Source of the DNA: JBHPCZ01 sp042573625
GTDB taxonomy: Bacteria; Desulfobacterota; Desulfobacteria; Desulfobacterales; UBA11574
DNA length: 42,729 nt
Assembly: GCA_042573625.1 (NCBI GenBank)
Contig: JBHPCZ010000022.1
Span: forward strand, 1 to 42,729
Direction: 5' to 3'
Shown: in pieces, positions 1 through 7,858 of the stretch
Layout of the letters: the number at the start of each line of letters is the position of its first letter
How positions within the stretch are numbered: the stretch's first letter is position 1
Made by a program: the position numbers and the translations under genes
Notes under the pieces: generated by a model
The model's input: only the letters and a program-made list of their open reading frames with translations
Database searches by the model: none
Told to the model about the DNA's origin: nothing

Positions 1-103
1 AGTAGGCATTCAGGTGAAAATATCATCCACCACAAAAACCGGTGATAAGTCTGACAGATCCGAGATTGGTGCTGGTTGCATATTCTTTAGGATCTCGTTT
101 TTC

Positions 104-141
104 AATAAGGGCAAATCCTTCTTCGGGAGTTTGCCCTTATT
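104..141 (+). terminator. Terminator-like hairpin of an upstream gene
   Basis: A perfect 12-bp inverted repeat (AATAAGGGCAAA at 104-115, TTTGCCCTTATT at 130-141) encloses a 14-base loop. The A-rich 5' foot and U-rich 3' foot resemble an intrinsic terminator that could work in either direction. There is no long T-run after the stem, so efficiency is uncertain. The gene it would terminate lies left of the window; one plus-strand frame stops at 43-45, which may be that gene's end, but this cannot be verified. Confidence 0.6.
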
Positions 142-228
142 ATTGGTATGATATATGTAGTATGGCTAGCGTTGATTCAGGTTTTTAGATTGGTAAGAGA
201 TCACCGATAAAAATGATGAAAGAACCCA

Positions 229-582
229 ATGTTAAAACATCACCTTGCATGGCTGTTGCCCCTGGTCATATTTCTCTCCGGCTGCCCTTTTTCCAGAGTC
301 AGATATGAATATATTCCACCTGAAACTTCAGAAGGGTTGGCCTGCACACAAGACTGTGAAAGCATGAGATCGCGATGTAGAATAGATGAATGGCTGAGGG
401 TTGAAAAAAAACAGACTCAGCTGAATATCGCCTACGAAGAGTGCAGAGAACGGCGGCTGAGCCGGACGGCCAGAGCTTTTTGCCGAAGTGAAACCGTTTC
501 TGCGGACTATTCGGAATGCAAAAGAGACTACCATGAATGTTTTGAGCGCTGCGGTGGCCACGTGATACAATTGGAAAAGTGA
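229..582 (+). CDS. Small cysteine-rich lipoprotein, unknown function
   Basis: The 117-residue product begins with a lipoprotein signal peptide: basic n-region, hydrophobic core and lipobox LSGC, with the acylated Cys at residue 19. Export and lipid anchoring are therefore likely. The mature part is hydrophilic, rich in Arg and Glu, and probably helical. Its cysteines form a mirrored pattern: C-X3-C-X6-C near the front and C-X6-C-X3-C at the end, with two further Cys between, which suggests a disulfide-stapled helical hairpin. I do not recognise the family. It converges on the neighbouring lipoprotein peptidase gene, with only 4 bases between the stop codons. The upstream Shine-Dalgarno sequence is weak. 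That it is a real gene is supported mainly by the signal peptide and the ordered Cys pattern. Confidence 0.72.
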   Translation: MLKHHLAWLLPLVIFLSGCPFSRVRYEYIPPETSEGLACTQDCESMRSRCRIDEWLRVEKKQTQLNIAYEECRERRLSRTARAFCRSETVSADYSECKRDYHECFERCGGHVIQLEK

Positions 583-586
583 AGGA

Positions 587-1651
587 TCAATCGCTTCCTT
601 TATAGATCTGAAGATCGGCAAGTCTTTGTTCTTTGGATTTTCCAGCCAATCTCTCACATGTGTTGTAAAACAGATCAAGATCACCGCCGCTGGCATCTAA
701 AAGTTTTAAAAAGGCCGGTACCAGATCGTTATAGGTGGATATCGTAATCAATTTTGCGTTGTTCAATTGATCATTAAACCAGCCGTCATAACCTGAATAT
801 CCTTTCCATTCCTGTTTCAATCGTCTGTATTCTTCTCTCAATTGGCTGAATTCAATGGCCTTGGCGCTTCTTTTTTCCGTCTCCGGAAAATCCCGGGCGT
901 AAAGCTTTTCCAGCCGGGCTCGAAATTTCGCAATCAGTTGAATAAACTGTTCCTGCCGCTGATAATCCATCTCATACCCGCTGAAAGCACCTTTGTTGCT
1001 CTTTTGCGATAGCCATCGACGCAGGCCATCCTGCTCGACGGCCGTGGCAAAACTTTCGTTAAACGTCGTATCATCTTCAATATAAAGACGCTGATGGGCC
1101 AGTTCGTGAAAAATAATCGCAGCCAACTCAATATCGTCTTGATGAATGAATGTGCTTAAAACCGGATCGTCAAACCAGCCCAGCGTTGAATAGGCCGAGA
1201 CTCCGGCCACATAGATGTCATACCCCTCATTCTGCAATCGGCCTGCGTAATCATCCGCATCTTTTTTCGAAAAATATCCGCGGTATGCGGTACAGCCGAC
1301 AATCGGATAACACCATTCTCTCGGCAAGAGCGAAAATTCCGGAGCTGCATAAACAGTCCAGAGGGCAAAGGATCGTTCGAGCTCCACGAAAGTGAGATAA
1401 TGTTTTTCAACAGGCAGATACAGCTCATTTTCTGCAAATTTCCGGATTTCAAGAATCAATCCGAGCTTATCCTTTAGATTTGTGGATGCCTGCGGGTCGG
1501 TCAGGATACGGTGTATGGGCCGTCGTTTCTTAATGATGGTCATCTGGCCGGACAGCGCCTGAGAGTAGTACCCAAGCGATTCACAACCGGTGAGTGCGAA
1601 GGAAAAAAGAATGCATAAAATGATTTGAAATCGGGTTGTTTTGAAAAACAT
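587..1651 (-). CDS. Predicted zinc aminopeptidase-like lipoprotein (COG4324/Aminopep family)
   Basis: The protein resembles the predicted aminopeptidase family COG4324. It contains an HELAH zinc-metalloprotease motif (residues 182-186 from this start) followed by a downstream NES segment whose Glu is a likely third zinc ligand, as in gluzincins. From the ATG at 1651 the N-terminus is a lipoprotein signal peptide with lipobox LTGC, giving 354 residues. An in-frame ATG at 1699 would add 16 residues and overlap the upstream hydrolase gene by 11 bases; neither start has a clear Shine-Dalgarno sequence, and I prefer 1651 for its typical signal-peptide n-region. It should sit in the envelope. The substrate is unknown. 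It is probably co-transcribed with the upstream alpha/beta hydrolase. Confidence 0.8.
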   Translation of the reverse strand: MFFKTTRFQIILCILFSFALTGCESLGYYSQALSGQMTIIKKRRPIHRILTDPQASTNLKDKLGLILEIRKFAENELYLPVEKHYLTFVELERSFALWTVYAAPEFSLLPREWCYPIVGCTAYRGYFSKKDADDYAGRLQNEGYDIYVAGVSAYSTLGWFDDPVLSTFIHQDDIELAAIIFHELAHQRLYIEDDTTFNESFATAVEQDGLRRWLSQKSNKGAFSGYEMDYQRQEQFIQLIAKFRARLEKLYARDFPETEKRSAKAIEFSQLREEYRRLKQEWKGYSGYDGWFNDQLNNAKLITISTYNDLVPAFLKLLDASGGDLDLFYNTCERLAGKSKEQRLADLQIYKGSD

Positions 1652-1688
1652 ATTCAATTTAGCCAGCCGATCTGATTGCTCCAAAAAA

Positions 1689-2522
1689 CTAAGACTCATG
1701 CAATAGATGCTTCATCATGGCTCTTCCCATCTCATGCCATGTCTCTTTTCCCATCGACGGCTCATCGATGATGAGATGACGCATTTTTTCTTCTACGCCG
1801 TTTTTTCCCTTTTGAATGGGGTGAAACCGCCACTGATCCAGCCGCTCTTTTTCAATAAAGCGCTTTAATCCCCGATATGAAACCAATTCATCCTGTCTGT
1901 CGATAAAAACAAGTATCGGTATGTTCAGCCTCGGACTTGCGTTCTTTTTAAAATGATCGAGGGCCTCAAACAGGGACGTATACGCTGCGACCGGGGTTCC
2001 GTAATTTGCGCGATACGTCTTAATGAGCGGATTGGGAATAACTATCCGTGGAAACGGGGACAGCAGCTTCATAAAAAAATGGGTTGCATATAAACTAAGA
2101 GCAGGCGCAAAAAGTACCATCCTGTCAAAACGCACATCCGTATACGACGCCAACAGGTCGGCTCCCATCAACCCGCCGAGTGAATAACCGATAAAAAAAA
2201 GAGGGGCACCCTGTTGATCACTCTGTCGTCTGGCCTGATGATATGCCTGTCGTGTTTCGTCCATCCACAAGCTGTGTGACACGGTCTTGAACGATTCAAT
2301 CCGAGCCTTACGCCTGGTTTTGTTTCGGCCGTGTGAGTAGTTGCGCCCATGTCCCCGTAATGACAGATTTAAAACATCAATTCCGGCATTCGTGAGCTGA
2401 GCAATAATGGGCTCCATTTTGTCCGGTTTCAAATTGAGCCCATGAACGACCAGTGCCACGCCGTTTATCTTCTGAGAAGTTTCGGCCTGAAACCAACACA
2501 TGGAATGATCATTAAATAGCAT
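1689..2522 (-). CDS. Alpha/beta hydrolase (S33/monoacylglycerol lipase-like)
   Basis: This 277-residue protein has the alpha/beta-hydrolase plan. An oxyanion-hole HG segment lies in VVHGLNLKP (about residues 25-33). The nucleophile elbow GYSLGG carries Ser114, an acidic residue sits in DRQDELV (Asp218 or Asp221), and the catalytic His is probably His249 in MRHLII. The overall layout resembles serine aminopeptidase S33/lysophospholipase-type esterases (PldB/monoglyceride lipase group). There is no signal peptide, so it is probably cytoplasmic. Its 3' end abuts or overlaps the start of the lipoprotein peptidase gene, which indicates one leftward operon. The substrate cannot be read from sequence; a lipid or carboxylic ester is inferred. 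Confidence 0.82.
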   Translation of the reverse strand: MLFNDHSMCWFQAETSQKINGVALVVHGLNLKPDKMEPIIAQLTNAGIDVLNLSLRGHGRNYSHGRNKTRRKARIESFKTVSHSLWMDETRQAYHQARRQSDQQGAPLFFIGYSLGGLMGADLLASYTDVRFDRMVLFAPALSLYATHFFMKLLSPFPRIVIPNPLIKTYRANYGTPVAAYTSLFEALDHFKKNASPRLNIPILVFIDRQDELVSYRGLKRFIEKERLDQWRFHPIQKGKNGVEEKMRHLIIDEPSMGKETWHEMGRAMMKHLLHES

Positions 2523-3071
2523 AACTTTAGAGATGCCCGATGGATTTAAGTAGTGTTACTCAATTAGGCTTTTGCCGATTACAATTTGCTATGTTATACT
2601 ACCATCTTATGTTATCAGGGAAGGATCTCTTGATTTAAATAGAAGACCCATGATAAACTCTATAGTTGCATAAATAACATGACAAAATGGATTTAAAAGT
2701 AATAATTACAAGCCATTCAACCATTTTTAACTGTTCTGCTGGAATGAACTCCAGATGGCATCCTGAAATCAGTGAAAAGCAGCCATGTTATTTACCCTAG
2801 GGGAAGCCGATGGCACCGCATAGTCTTCGACTTGACTCCTTCGGCGTCTTCGTTGTCAAGGGCTTGCGGTAAATTACTACAGCTGTACCCCTGGCCCAGA
2901 CCGATTAACCTTACTATATTGTCAATAAACTATCATCATTATGAAGATTAGCCTATACTTTAAGTAATCACCACGTCGCGACAGGGCGGGCCTTGACGCC
3001 TTGGACCTGCAGCACCCTCGACTTTTGCAACGTTAGGGTAAACTCATATCCTAAATTCCGGGAGATTTCCA
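2523..3071. other. Intergenic region between divergent genes, holding a repeat
   Basis: This 549-base gap separates the leftward hydrolase from the rightward CBS-SLC13 pair, so promoters for both are expected. The left half (2523-2784) is AT-rich with no ORF. The right half is largely repeat copy R1. A good Shine-Dalgarno (GGGAGA at 3059-3064) sits just before the CBS gene. No riboswitch-like structure was recognised. Confidence 0.6.
2785..3041 (+). repeat. Intergenic repeat family R, copy 1 (diverged)
   Basis: This segment shares blocks with 28836-29020 (same orientation) and 42367-42612 (opposite orientation). Shared blocks include the GGGAAGCCGATG-type left part, the TCTTCGACTTGACTCCTTCG block (shared with copy 3), an ACTACAGCT block, and a right end reading CCTCGACTTTTGC then TTAGGGTA. 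The segment between about 2890 and 3015 is poorly matched. It is non-coding. It lies directly upstream of the CBS-domain gene and may contribute to its promoter region. Confidence 0.7.
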
Positions 3072-3626
3072 ATGAAAACAAAAACCGTGAAAGATTTTAT
3101 GAGACCTCTCTCCGAATACCGGACCATTTCGGCTGAAGCCAATCTGTATGAGGCTGCCGAAGCCCTTCATCAAGCGCAAAAAGAATTCGAACAAGACGCC
3201 AAACTGCACAAGATACTGCTGATATCCGACGAAAACGGAGAAGTCGTAGGAAAAATAAGCCAGCTGGACATACTGAGATTTCTGGAACCCAAAGGCAAAC
3301 GCGTCGGGAGTTCAGGATTATTGTCCCGTTTCGGTGTCAGTGACCGGTATTTAAAACCGATGCTCAGTCAATGCAAATTCTGGGACAAGCCCTTGATCGA
3401 TCTCTGCAGGGAAGCCGGCCGGCTCAAAGTCAAACGGCTCGTCCATGATCCGGTGGAAGGCGAATTTGTCGAAGAAGACGCCTCTTTAACCGAGGCGGTG
3501 CATCAACTGGCCATGGAACATCATCAGTCCCTGCTGGTAACCCGAGGGAAAACGATCGTGGGCGTTTTAAGACAGATCGATATCTTCAAGGAAGTCTACG
3601 AGACGCTCTCTGTCTGCACGTTATAG
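3072..3626 (+). CDS. CBS-domain pair protein
   Basis: The 184-residue product has two CBS modules, roughly residues 5-72 and 115-180, separated by a linker. The first begins VKDFMRPLSEYRTISAEANLYEA and includes the typical LLISDENGEVVGKISQLDIL; the second ends LLVTRGKTIVGVLRQIDIF. CBS pairs usually bind adenosine nucleotides and act as regulatory sensors. There is no catalytic domain. The SLC13-type transporter follows 46-70 bases downstream on the same strand, so the two are probably co-transcribed, and a role in adjusting transport to energy charge is a reasonable inference. A GGGAGA Shine-Dalgarno lies about 7 bases before the ATG. Confidence 0.88.
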   Translation: MKTKTVKDFMRPLSEYRTISAEANLYEAAEALHQAQKEFEQDAKLHKILLISDENGEVVGKISQLDILRFLEPKGKRVGSSGLLSRFGVSDRYLKPMLSQCKFWDKPLIDLCREAGRLKVKRLVHDPVEGEFVEEDASLTEAVHQLAMEHHQSLLVTRGKTIVGVLRQIDIFKEVYETLSVCTL

Positions 3627-3696
3627 GCACGAAACAGGCTCGCAGACATTTCGATCCTTTTGAGCTAAACTTTTGATCACCAGAAAAACACCTACT

Positions 3697-5172
3697 ATGA
3701 ACGATTTAGACACCACCCGCAACATAAGCGCCCAAAGAAACAAGCGGATCTTTTTCCTTATCTTCGGGATGCTCATTTTCGGTATGGTTTATTTTTCCCC
3801 GCAATGGCCTGATGCTGTTGATCCTGTGGGAAAACATTTTATCTTGAGCCGGGAAGGCAAAGGTGCCCTGGCCGTGGCCCTGCTTGCCGCAATTTGGTGG
3901 GTTTTTGAAGTGGTGCCGATCGGCGTAACCAGCCTTGCCATCGGCGTCCTCCAGGTTCATTTTCTGATTCGTCCGGCAAAAAAGGCCTTCACGGACTTTA
4001 TGGACCCTTCGGTCATGTTTATCTTCGCATCCATTGTCATCGGCATCGTCTTTACCAAGACAGGCCTTACCCGTCGCATGGCCTATAAAATGCTGGTAAT
4101 CGTCGGGGAAAGAACCAGTATGATCTATCTGGGCTGCTTTATCGTCACCGCAGCCCTGGCCCACATCATGGCTCACACTGCGGTGGCGGCAACCGTTTAT
4201 CCTCTCCTTGTTTCCATCCATGGACTCTATGAAAAAGAAGACAAACCGACCCGATTTGGAAAGGGTCTTTTTATCGGCATGGCCTATGTGGCCGGCGCCG
4301 GCAGTATTATTACCCTTTTAGGCGCCGCCCGGGGTGCTGTCGCTATTGGTTTCTTTAATGATGTCGCGGGTAAAGAAATAGGTTTTTTTGAACTTAGCTA
4401 TTACATGTTTCCGGTGGGATGGATCATGGTGCTGCTGCTGTGGGGGTTTTTCCTGATTTTTTTCAAGCCTGAAAAGAAAGTCATCCCCGGTTTAAAGGAA
4501 AGAGCCATACAGCTTAATTTAAAACTGGGCCCGATCACCAAAAAAGAACTTATTGCCGCCGTTATTGTGTCGGGCTGTGTTCTGGCAATGTCTTTGCCTT
4601 CACTGATTCCAACCTTTTATCCTTTGAACAAAACAGCCATCATTGTAACATCGACCATCCTCTTTTTTATCACGGGCATATTAGACAAGAACGATCTGGA
4701 AGAAATTCCCTGGAACATCATTCTGCTTTTTGCCGGTGCCATGAGCATCGGCTTTTGTCTCTGGGAAACCGGCGCAGCTCAATGGCTCGCCGTAAAATGG
4801 CTTATTCTGTTTGACAAAGCCCACTGGTTCGTCTTTGTCATGGGTATCGCGTTTTTTGTCATGATCATGACCAATGTCATCATGAACGTGGCGGCCATTG
4901 CCATCTCGCTCCCCGTGGCCCTCGTTATCGCGCCGTATCTGGGCGTATCCTCGGAAATCATCCTCTTTGCATCCCTGGTAACGGCCGGTATGCCGTTTCT
5001 TTTCCTTGTGGGGGCTGCCCCGAATGCCATCGCTTACGAATCCGAACAGTTTACGGCCGGCGAATTCTTTCTGTATGGGATACCGGCCAGCATCATGCTG
5101 ATGGCGGTATTGGCGTTTGCGGTTTATATTCTCTGGCCGTTGATGGGGATGCCTGTGGGAGTGCTGCAATAA
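3697..5172 (+). CDS. SLC13/DASS family anion:Na+ symporter
   Basis: This is a polytopic membrane protein of about 491 residues with roughly 11-12 hydrophobic helices. It matches the divalent anion:sodium symporter (DASS/SLC13) plan. The first half contains the AHTAVAATVYPLL segment and the second half the GAAPNAIAYES signature, corresponding to the two anion- and sodium-binding loops. Members carry dicarboxylates, sulfate or phosphate. Sulfate is attractive here because a SulP permease lies nearby and the organism looks like a sulfate reducer, but a C4-dicarboxylate cannot be excluded. An in-frame TTG at 3673 would add 8 residues; the ATG at 3697 is preferred. It is paired with the upstream CBS-domain gene. 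Confidence 0.85.
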   Translation: MNDLDTTRNISAQRNKRIFFLIFGMLIFGMVYFSPQWPDAVDPVGKHFILSREGKGALAVALLAAIWWVFEVVPIGVTSLAIGVLQVHFLIRPAKKAFTDFMDPSVMFIFASIVIGIVFTKTGLTRRMAYKMLVIVGERTSMIYLGCFIVTAALAHIMAHTAVAATVYPLLVSIHGLYEKEDKPTRFGKGLFIGMAYVAGAGSIITLLGAARGAVAIGFFNDVAGKEIGFFELSYYMFPVGWIMVLLLWGFFLIFFKPEKKVIPGLKERAIQLNLKLGPITKKELIAAVIVSGCVLAMSLPSLIPTFYPLNKTAIIVTSTILFFITGILDKNDLEEIPWNIILLFAGAMSIGFCLWETGAAQWLAVKWLILFDKAHWFVFVMGIAFFVMIMTNVIMNVAAIAISLPVALVIAPYLGVSSEIILFASLVTAGMPFLFLVGAAPNAIAYESEQFTAGEFFLYGIPASIMLMAVLAFAVYILWPLMGMPVGVLQ

Positions 5173-5199
5173 AATGAGAGATGAAAGCAAGCTGATCGT

Positions 5200-5661
5200 T
5201 CAACCCGCGGGCAGTTGAACCATCACCACTTCTCCCCTGGCACAGAGCTTTTCTTTTGCAGAGAGTGTAATTGAAACAATGACCTTTCGGCCCTTGATTT
5301 CTCTCACTTTTCCACGGAGTTCCAACATCGCATCAATGGGTGTCGGGGCCAAATAATCTACATGTAAAGACGCCGTGACAAAGCGCGCGGGCGAATCCGC
5401 AACCATGTCTCTTCCATCTTCCCGATATTTTATTGCCGAAGCGGTGCCGGCGCCGTGACAATCCATCAATGATGCAATCAATCCGCCATATACATTGCCG
5501 GGAAACCCGCCGGTCTGGTAGTCCTTGGGTTGAAAACGGCATACGCTTTCTTCTCCATCCCAGTAGCTCTTGATCTTCAGGCCGTGTTCATTCAGCCGGC
5601 CACATCCATAACAGTGTGAAAATTCGTCTGTATAGTAATCCTGAAAAGACTTGCCGGTCAT
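5200..5661 (-). CDS. Hotdog-fold acyl-CoA thioesterase (PaaI-like)
   Basis: This 153-residue protein has the hotdog thioesterase layout. The motif GNVYGGLIASLMD at about residues 55-67 corresponds to the substrate-binding helix of the 4HBT/PaaI group, with Asp67 a likely catalytic or positioning acid. The C-terminal half (SLHVDYLAPTPID, then VIVSITLSAKEKLCARGEVVM) forms the typical strands. An N-terminal CYGCG (Cys17 and Cys20) is common in this subgroup. It probably hydrolyses short acyl-CoA in the cytoplasm. A strong AAGGAGA Shine-Dalgarno precedes the ATG. It is followed convergently by the SLC13 gene; an inverted repeat GTTCAAC/GTTGAAC at 5198-5220 covers its 3' end. Confidence 0.85.
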   Translation of the reverse strand: MTGKSFQDYYTDEFSHCYGCGRLNEHGLKIKSYWDGEESVCRFQPKDYQTGGFPGNVYGGLIASLMDCHGAGTASAIKYREDGRDMVADSPARFVTASLHVDYLAPTPIDAMLELRGKVREIKGRKVIVSITLSAKEKLCARGEVVMVQLPAG

Positions 5662-5694
5662 GGGTTCTCCTTTTCAACTGTTTATGGATGGGCA

Positions 5695-7455
5695 CTACTT
5701 AACGGTCGGGCATTCAAGAAACAGCGAATGGGGACAGACATCCTTGCAGTACCCGTGATCGATATGCTGAAAAAGGAAAGTGATCGCCTCTCCTCGATTT
5801 TCGATCAGATGGCCGGGCTCTATCTCATTGATGAAACCTGAACTTTCGAACACCCGTTTTACCGGCAGATGGACACCCATCAATGCGAGTTGCATATTCC
5901 GTTCTTTAAGGTCGTCGAGCAGCACCCGCAGTTCATCAACTCCGGTGATATCAATAAATCCCACAGCCTGAAAATCGATCAATAAAAATTTAACCGGTGT
6001 GGTTTGCTCGTCCAGCCGTTCGATCAAATGCTCGATGGTATACTCGGCATTGGCAAAATAGATGGCGTTGTCCGAGCGCAAATGCAATATCTGCGGACAG
6101 CTCGGTTTATCATACACATCGGCGTTGAGGAACGTATTGAGTTCCGGATCTTTGGTCACACGAACAATCCGGGGATGCATGGTTTTCCACAAGAAAAAGA
6201 TCAGTGAAATCAGTACGCCGATGAGCAGGGCATAATCGGGTTTTGCGATCAATGCGATCACAAAGACCGTTGCCGCCACGATGCCGTCATGACGATTCGC
6301 TTTCCAGAGTACAAATACTTCTTTGGGATTAAAGAGCAGCAAAACGGCGCTGATCACCAGCGCAGCCAGTGCGGCCTTGGGAATAAAGGTAAAGAGAGGG
6401 GTCAAAAAAAGGAGCGCCAGAATCACGCTCAGGCTCGATATGACACTGGAAATGCCTGTTTTTGCGCCGGCAGCATAATTAATGGCCGTGCGGGAAAACG
6501 AACCGCTCACCGGATAGCTTTGGAAAAAAGAGCCGATAAGATTGGCCAGCCCCTGGCCGATAAACTCCTGGTCGACGCTCACTTTTTGCTTGGTTTTGGC
6601 GGAAATGGCCTTCCCGACGGAATAGGTTTCGGCAAAGCTGACCAAAGCAATTACAACCGCCGGCCCTAAAAGGGAACTGATGGTTTCAAAATCAAGCGAC
6701 GGAATAATCGGATGCTGTAGCCCGCTGGGAATCTTGCCGATAATGGCCACCCCTTTCAGATGTAATTCGATCATAAAAACTAAAAGGGTGGCGCCCACCA
6801 TGGCAATCAGCCCCGCGGGTAGGCTCTTGCGGAACTTTTGAACGCCAAAGATAATTCCAATCGCCAGAAGACCGACAGCGGTTGTCGGTAGATGTAAGGC
6901 CGGCAATCCTTTTACAATTTCTACAAGCCGCGGCAAAATGTACTCATGCCGGGATGCACTGAGGCCCAAAAAATGAGGCAACTGAGTGGCGATGATGATC
7001 AGTGCCGCGGCGGCGGTAAACCCTTTCACCGCGGAGTGAGAGATAAAAAACATGACCATACCCAGGCGGAATATTCCGATCAAAAGATACAAAACCCCCA
7101 CCATTAAAGCGAGCAGGAAAGCGAGCTCAATAAACCGCTCGCTTCCGGGCTCCGCGAGCGGCGTGAGCGTTGTCAGGACAAGCAGGCTCATGATCGCAAT
7201 GGGACCGGTGGCCAGCTGGCGCAAACTGCCCCACAAAGCGCCAATCAGCGGTGTGACCGCGGCAGCATAAAGCCCGTAGACCGGCGGCAATCCGGCCAGC
7301 AGGGCATATGCCATGGACTGGGGGATCAACACCACGGCCACTGTTATGCCGGCCAGCGCGTCACCGCGAAATGTTGTGAGTTGATATCCCTTGAACCAGG
7401 TTAAAAAGGGGAAGAAACGATAGAGAAGACGATGGCCAGAGTCGGCATTTTGCAT
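5695..7455 (-). CDS. SulP family sulfate permease with STAS domain
   Basis: The 586-residue protein has the SulP/SLC26 architecture. A 400-residue transmembrane part starts with the signature GDALAGITVAVVLIPQSMAYALLAGLPPVYGLY, and a C-terminal STAS domain spans about residues 440-545. The STAS loop reads DFQAVGFIDITGVDEL, with Thr where many members have a Ser phosphosite. The family moves sulfate, bicarbonate or other anions; sulfate is inferred from the likely metabolism. An unusual short tail holds three Cys (HGYCKDVCPHSLFLEC), a possible metal or redox site. The start ATG at 7455 has an AAAGGA Shine-Dalgarno. It is divergent in function from, but near, the SLC13 gene, so the locus may provide two anion uptake routes. 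Confidence 0.9.
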   Translation of the reverse strand: MQNADSGHRLLYRFFPFLTWFKGYQLTTFRGDALAGITVAVVLIPQSMAYALLAGLPPVYGLYAAAVTPLIGALWGSLRQLATGPIAIMSLLVLTTLTPLAEPGSERFIELAFLLALMVGVLYLLIGIFRLGMVMFFISHSAVKGFTAAAALIIIATQLPHFLGLSASRHEYILPRLVEIVKGLPALHLPTTAVGLLAIGIIFGVQKFRKSLPAGLIAMVGATLLVFMIELHLKGVAIIGKIPSGLQHPIIPSLDFETISSLLGPAVVIALVSFAETYSVGKAISAKTKQKVSVDQEFIGQGLANLIGSFFQSYPVSGSFSRTAINYAAGAKTGISSVISSLSVILALLFLTPLFTFIPKAALAALVISAVLLLFNPKEVFVLWKANRHDGIVAATVFVIALIAKPDYALLIGVLISLIFFLWKTMHPRIVRVTKDPELNTFLNADVYDKPSCPQILHLRSDNAIYFANAEYTIEHLIERLDEQTTPVKFLLIDFQAVGFIDITGVDELRVLLDDLKERNMQLALMGVHLPVKRVFESSGFINEIEPGHLIENRGEAITFLFQHIDHGYCKDVCPHSLFLECPTVK

Positions 7456-7858
7456 GAGCGGTATCCTTTTGACATAAAAGCGTTTAATAAATGCTACAAA
7501 TATAATTGAGGGGGCGTTGGGTTTTTATCATAAAGCTTTATCAGTTAGCGAAATGGATGATCAGATTTTAAAGCGTGTGCTGTTTGAGTGGTTTAAGAAT
7601 CGTTAGAAAGAACAGACACATTGCACAAATCAACCATCGCAAGAGGTCACCCATCGTTAAGCGAATCAGTTGTTTTTACAATGAAATCCTCTGTTCTTTT
7701 TTACGAGCCTTTAACCACGAGTTCACACGGTTTAAAATCTGATTATCCATGGAGCGGCTTAATAGCGCCCCCCCAACTGCTCATATAACTAAAAAGAATC
7801 TCCGGCGCCAAACAAAAATGTCAAGAAAAAATAATGAAACAACTATTAGTAGAAGGCT
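7456..7858. other. Intergenic region filled by palindromic element M1
   Basis: A 403-base non-coding gap between two leftward genes. Most of it (7507-7783) is a copy of the M palindromic element. The remaining sequence is AT-rich; no promoter or terminator could be assigned with confidence. Confidence 0.6.
7507..7783 (+). repeat. MITE-like palindromic element M, copy 1
   Basis: This 277-base segment matches 14755-15032 over its whole length, and matches the truncated copy at the window end. Shared blocks include TTTTTATCATAAAGCTTTAT, GCGTGTGCTGTTTGAGTG, and GAGTTCACACGGTTTAAAA near the right end. It has no ORF. Terminal inverted repeats are eroded here compared with copy 2 (left GGGGCGTTGGG, right CCCCCCCAAC), but the inner inverted repeat around GATTTTAAAGCGTGTG and CACACGGTTTAAAATC is preserved. 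Confidence 0.85.
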
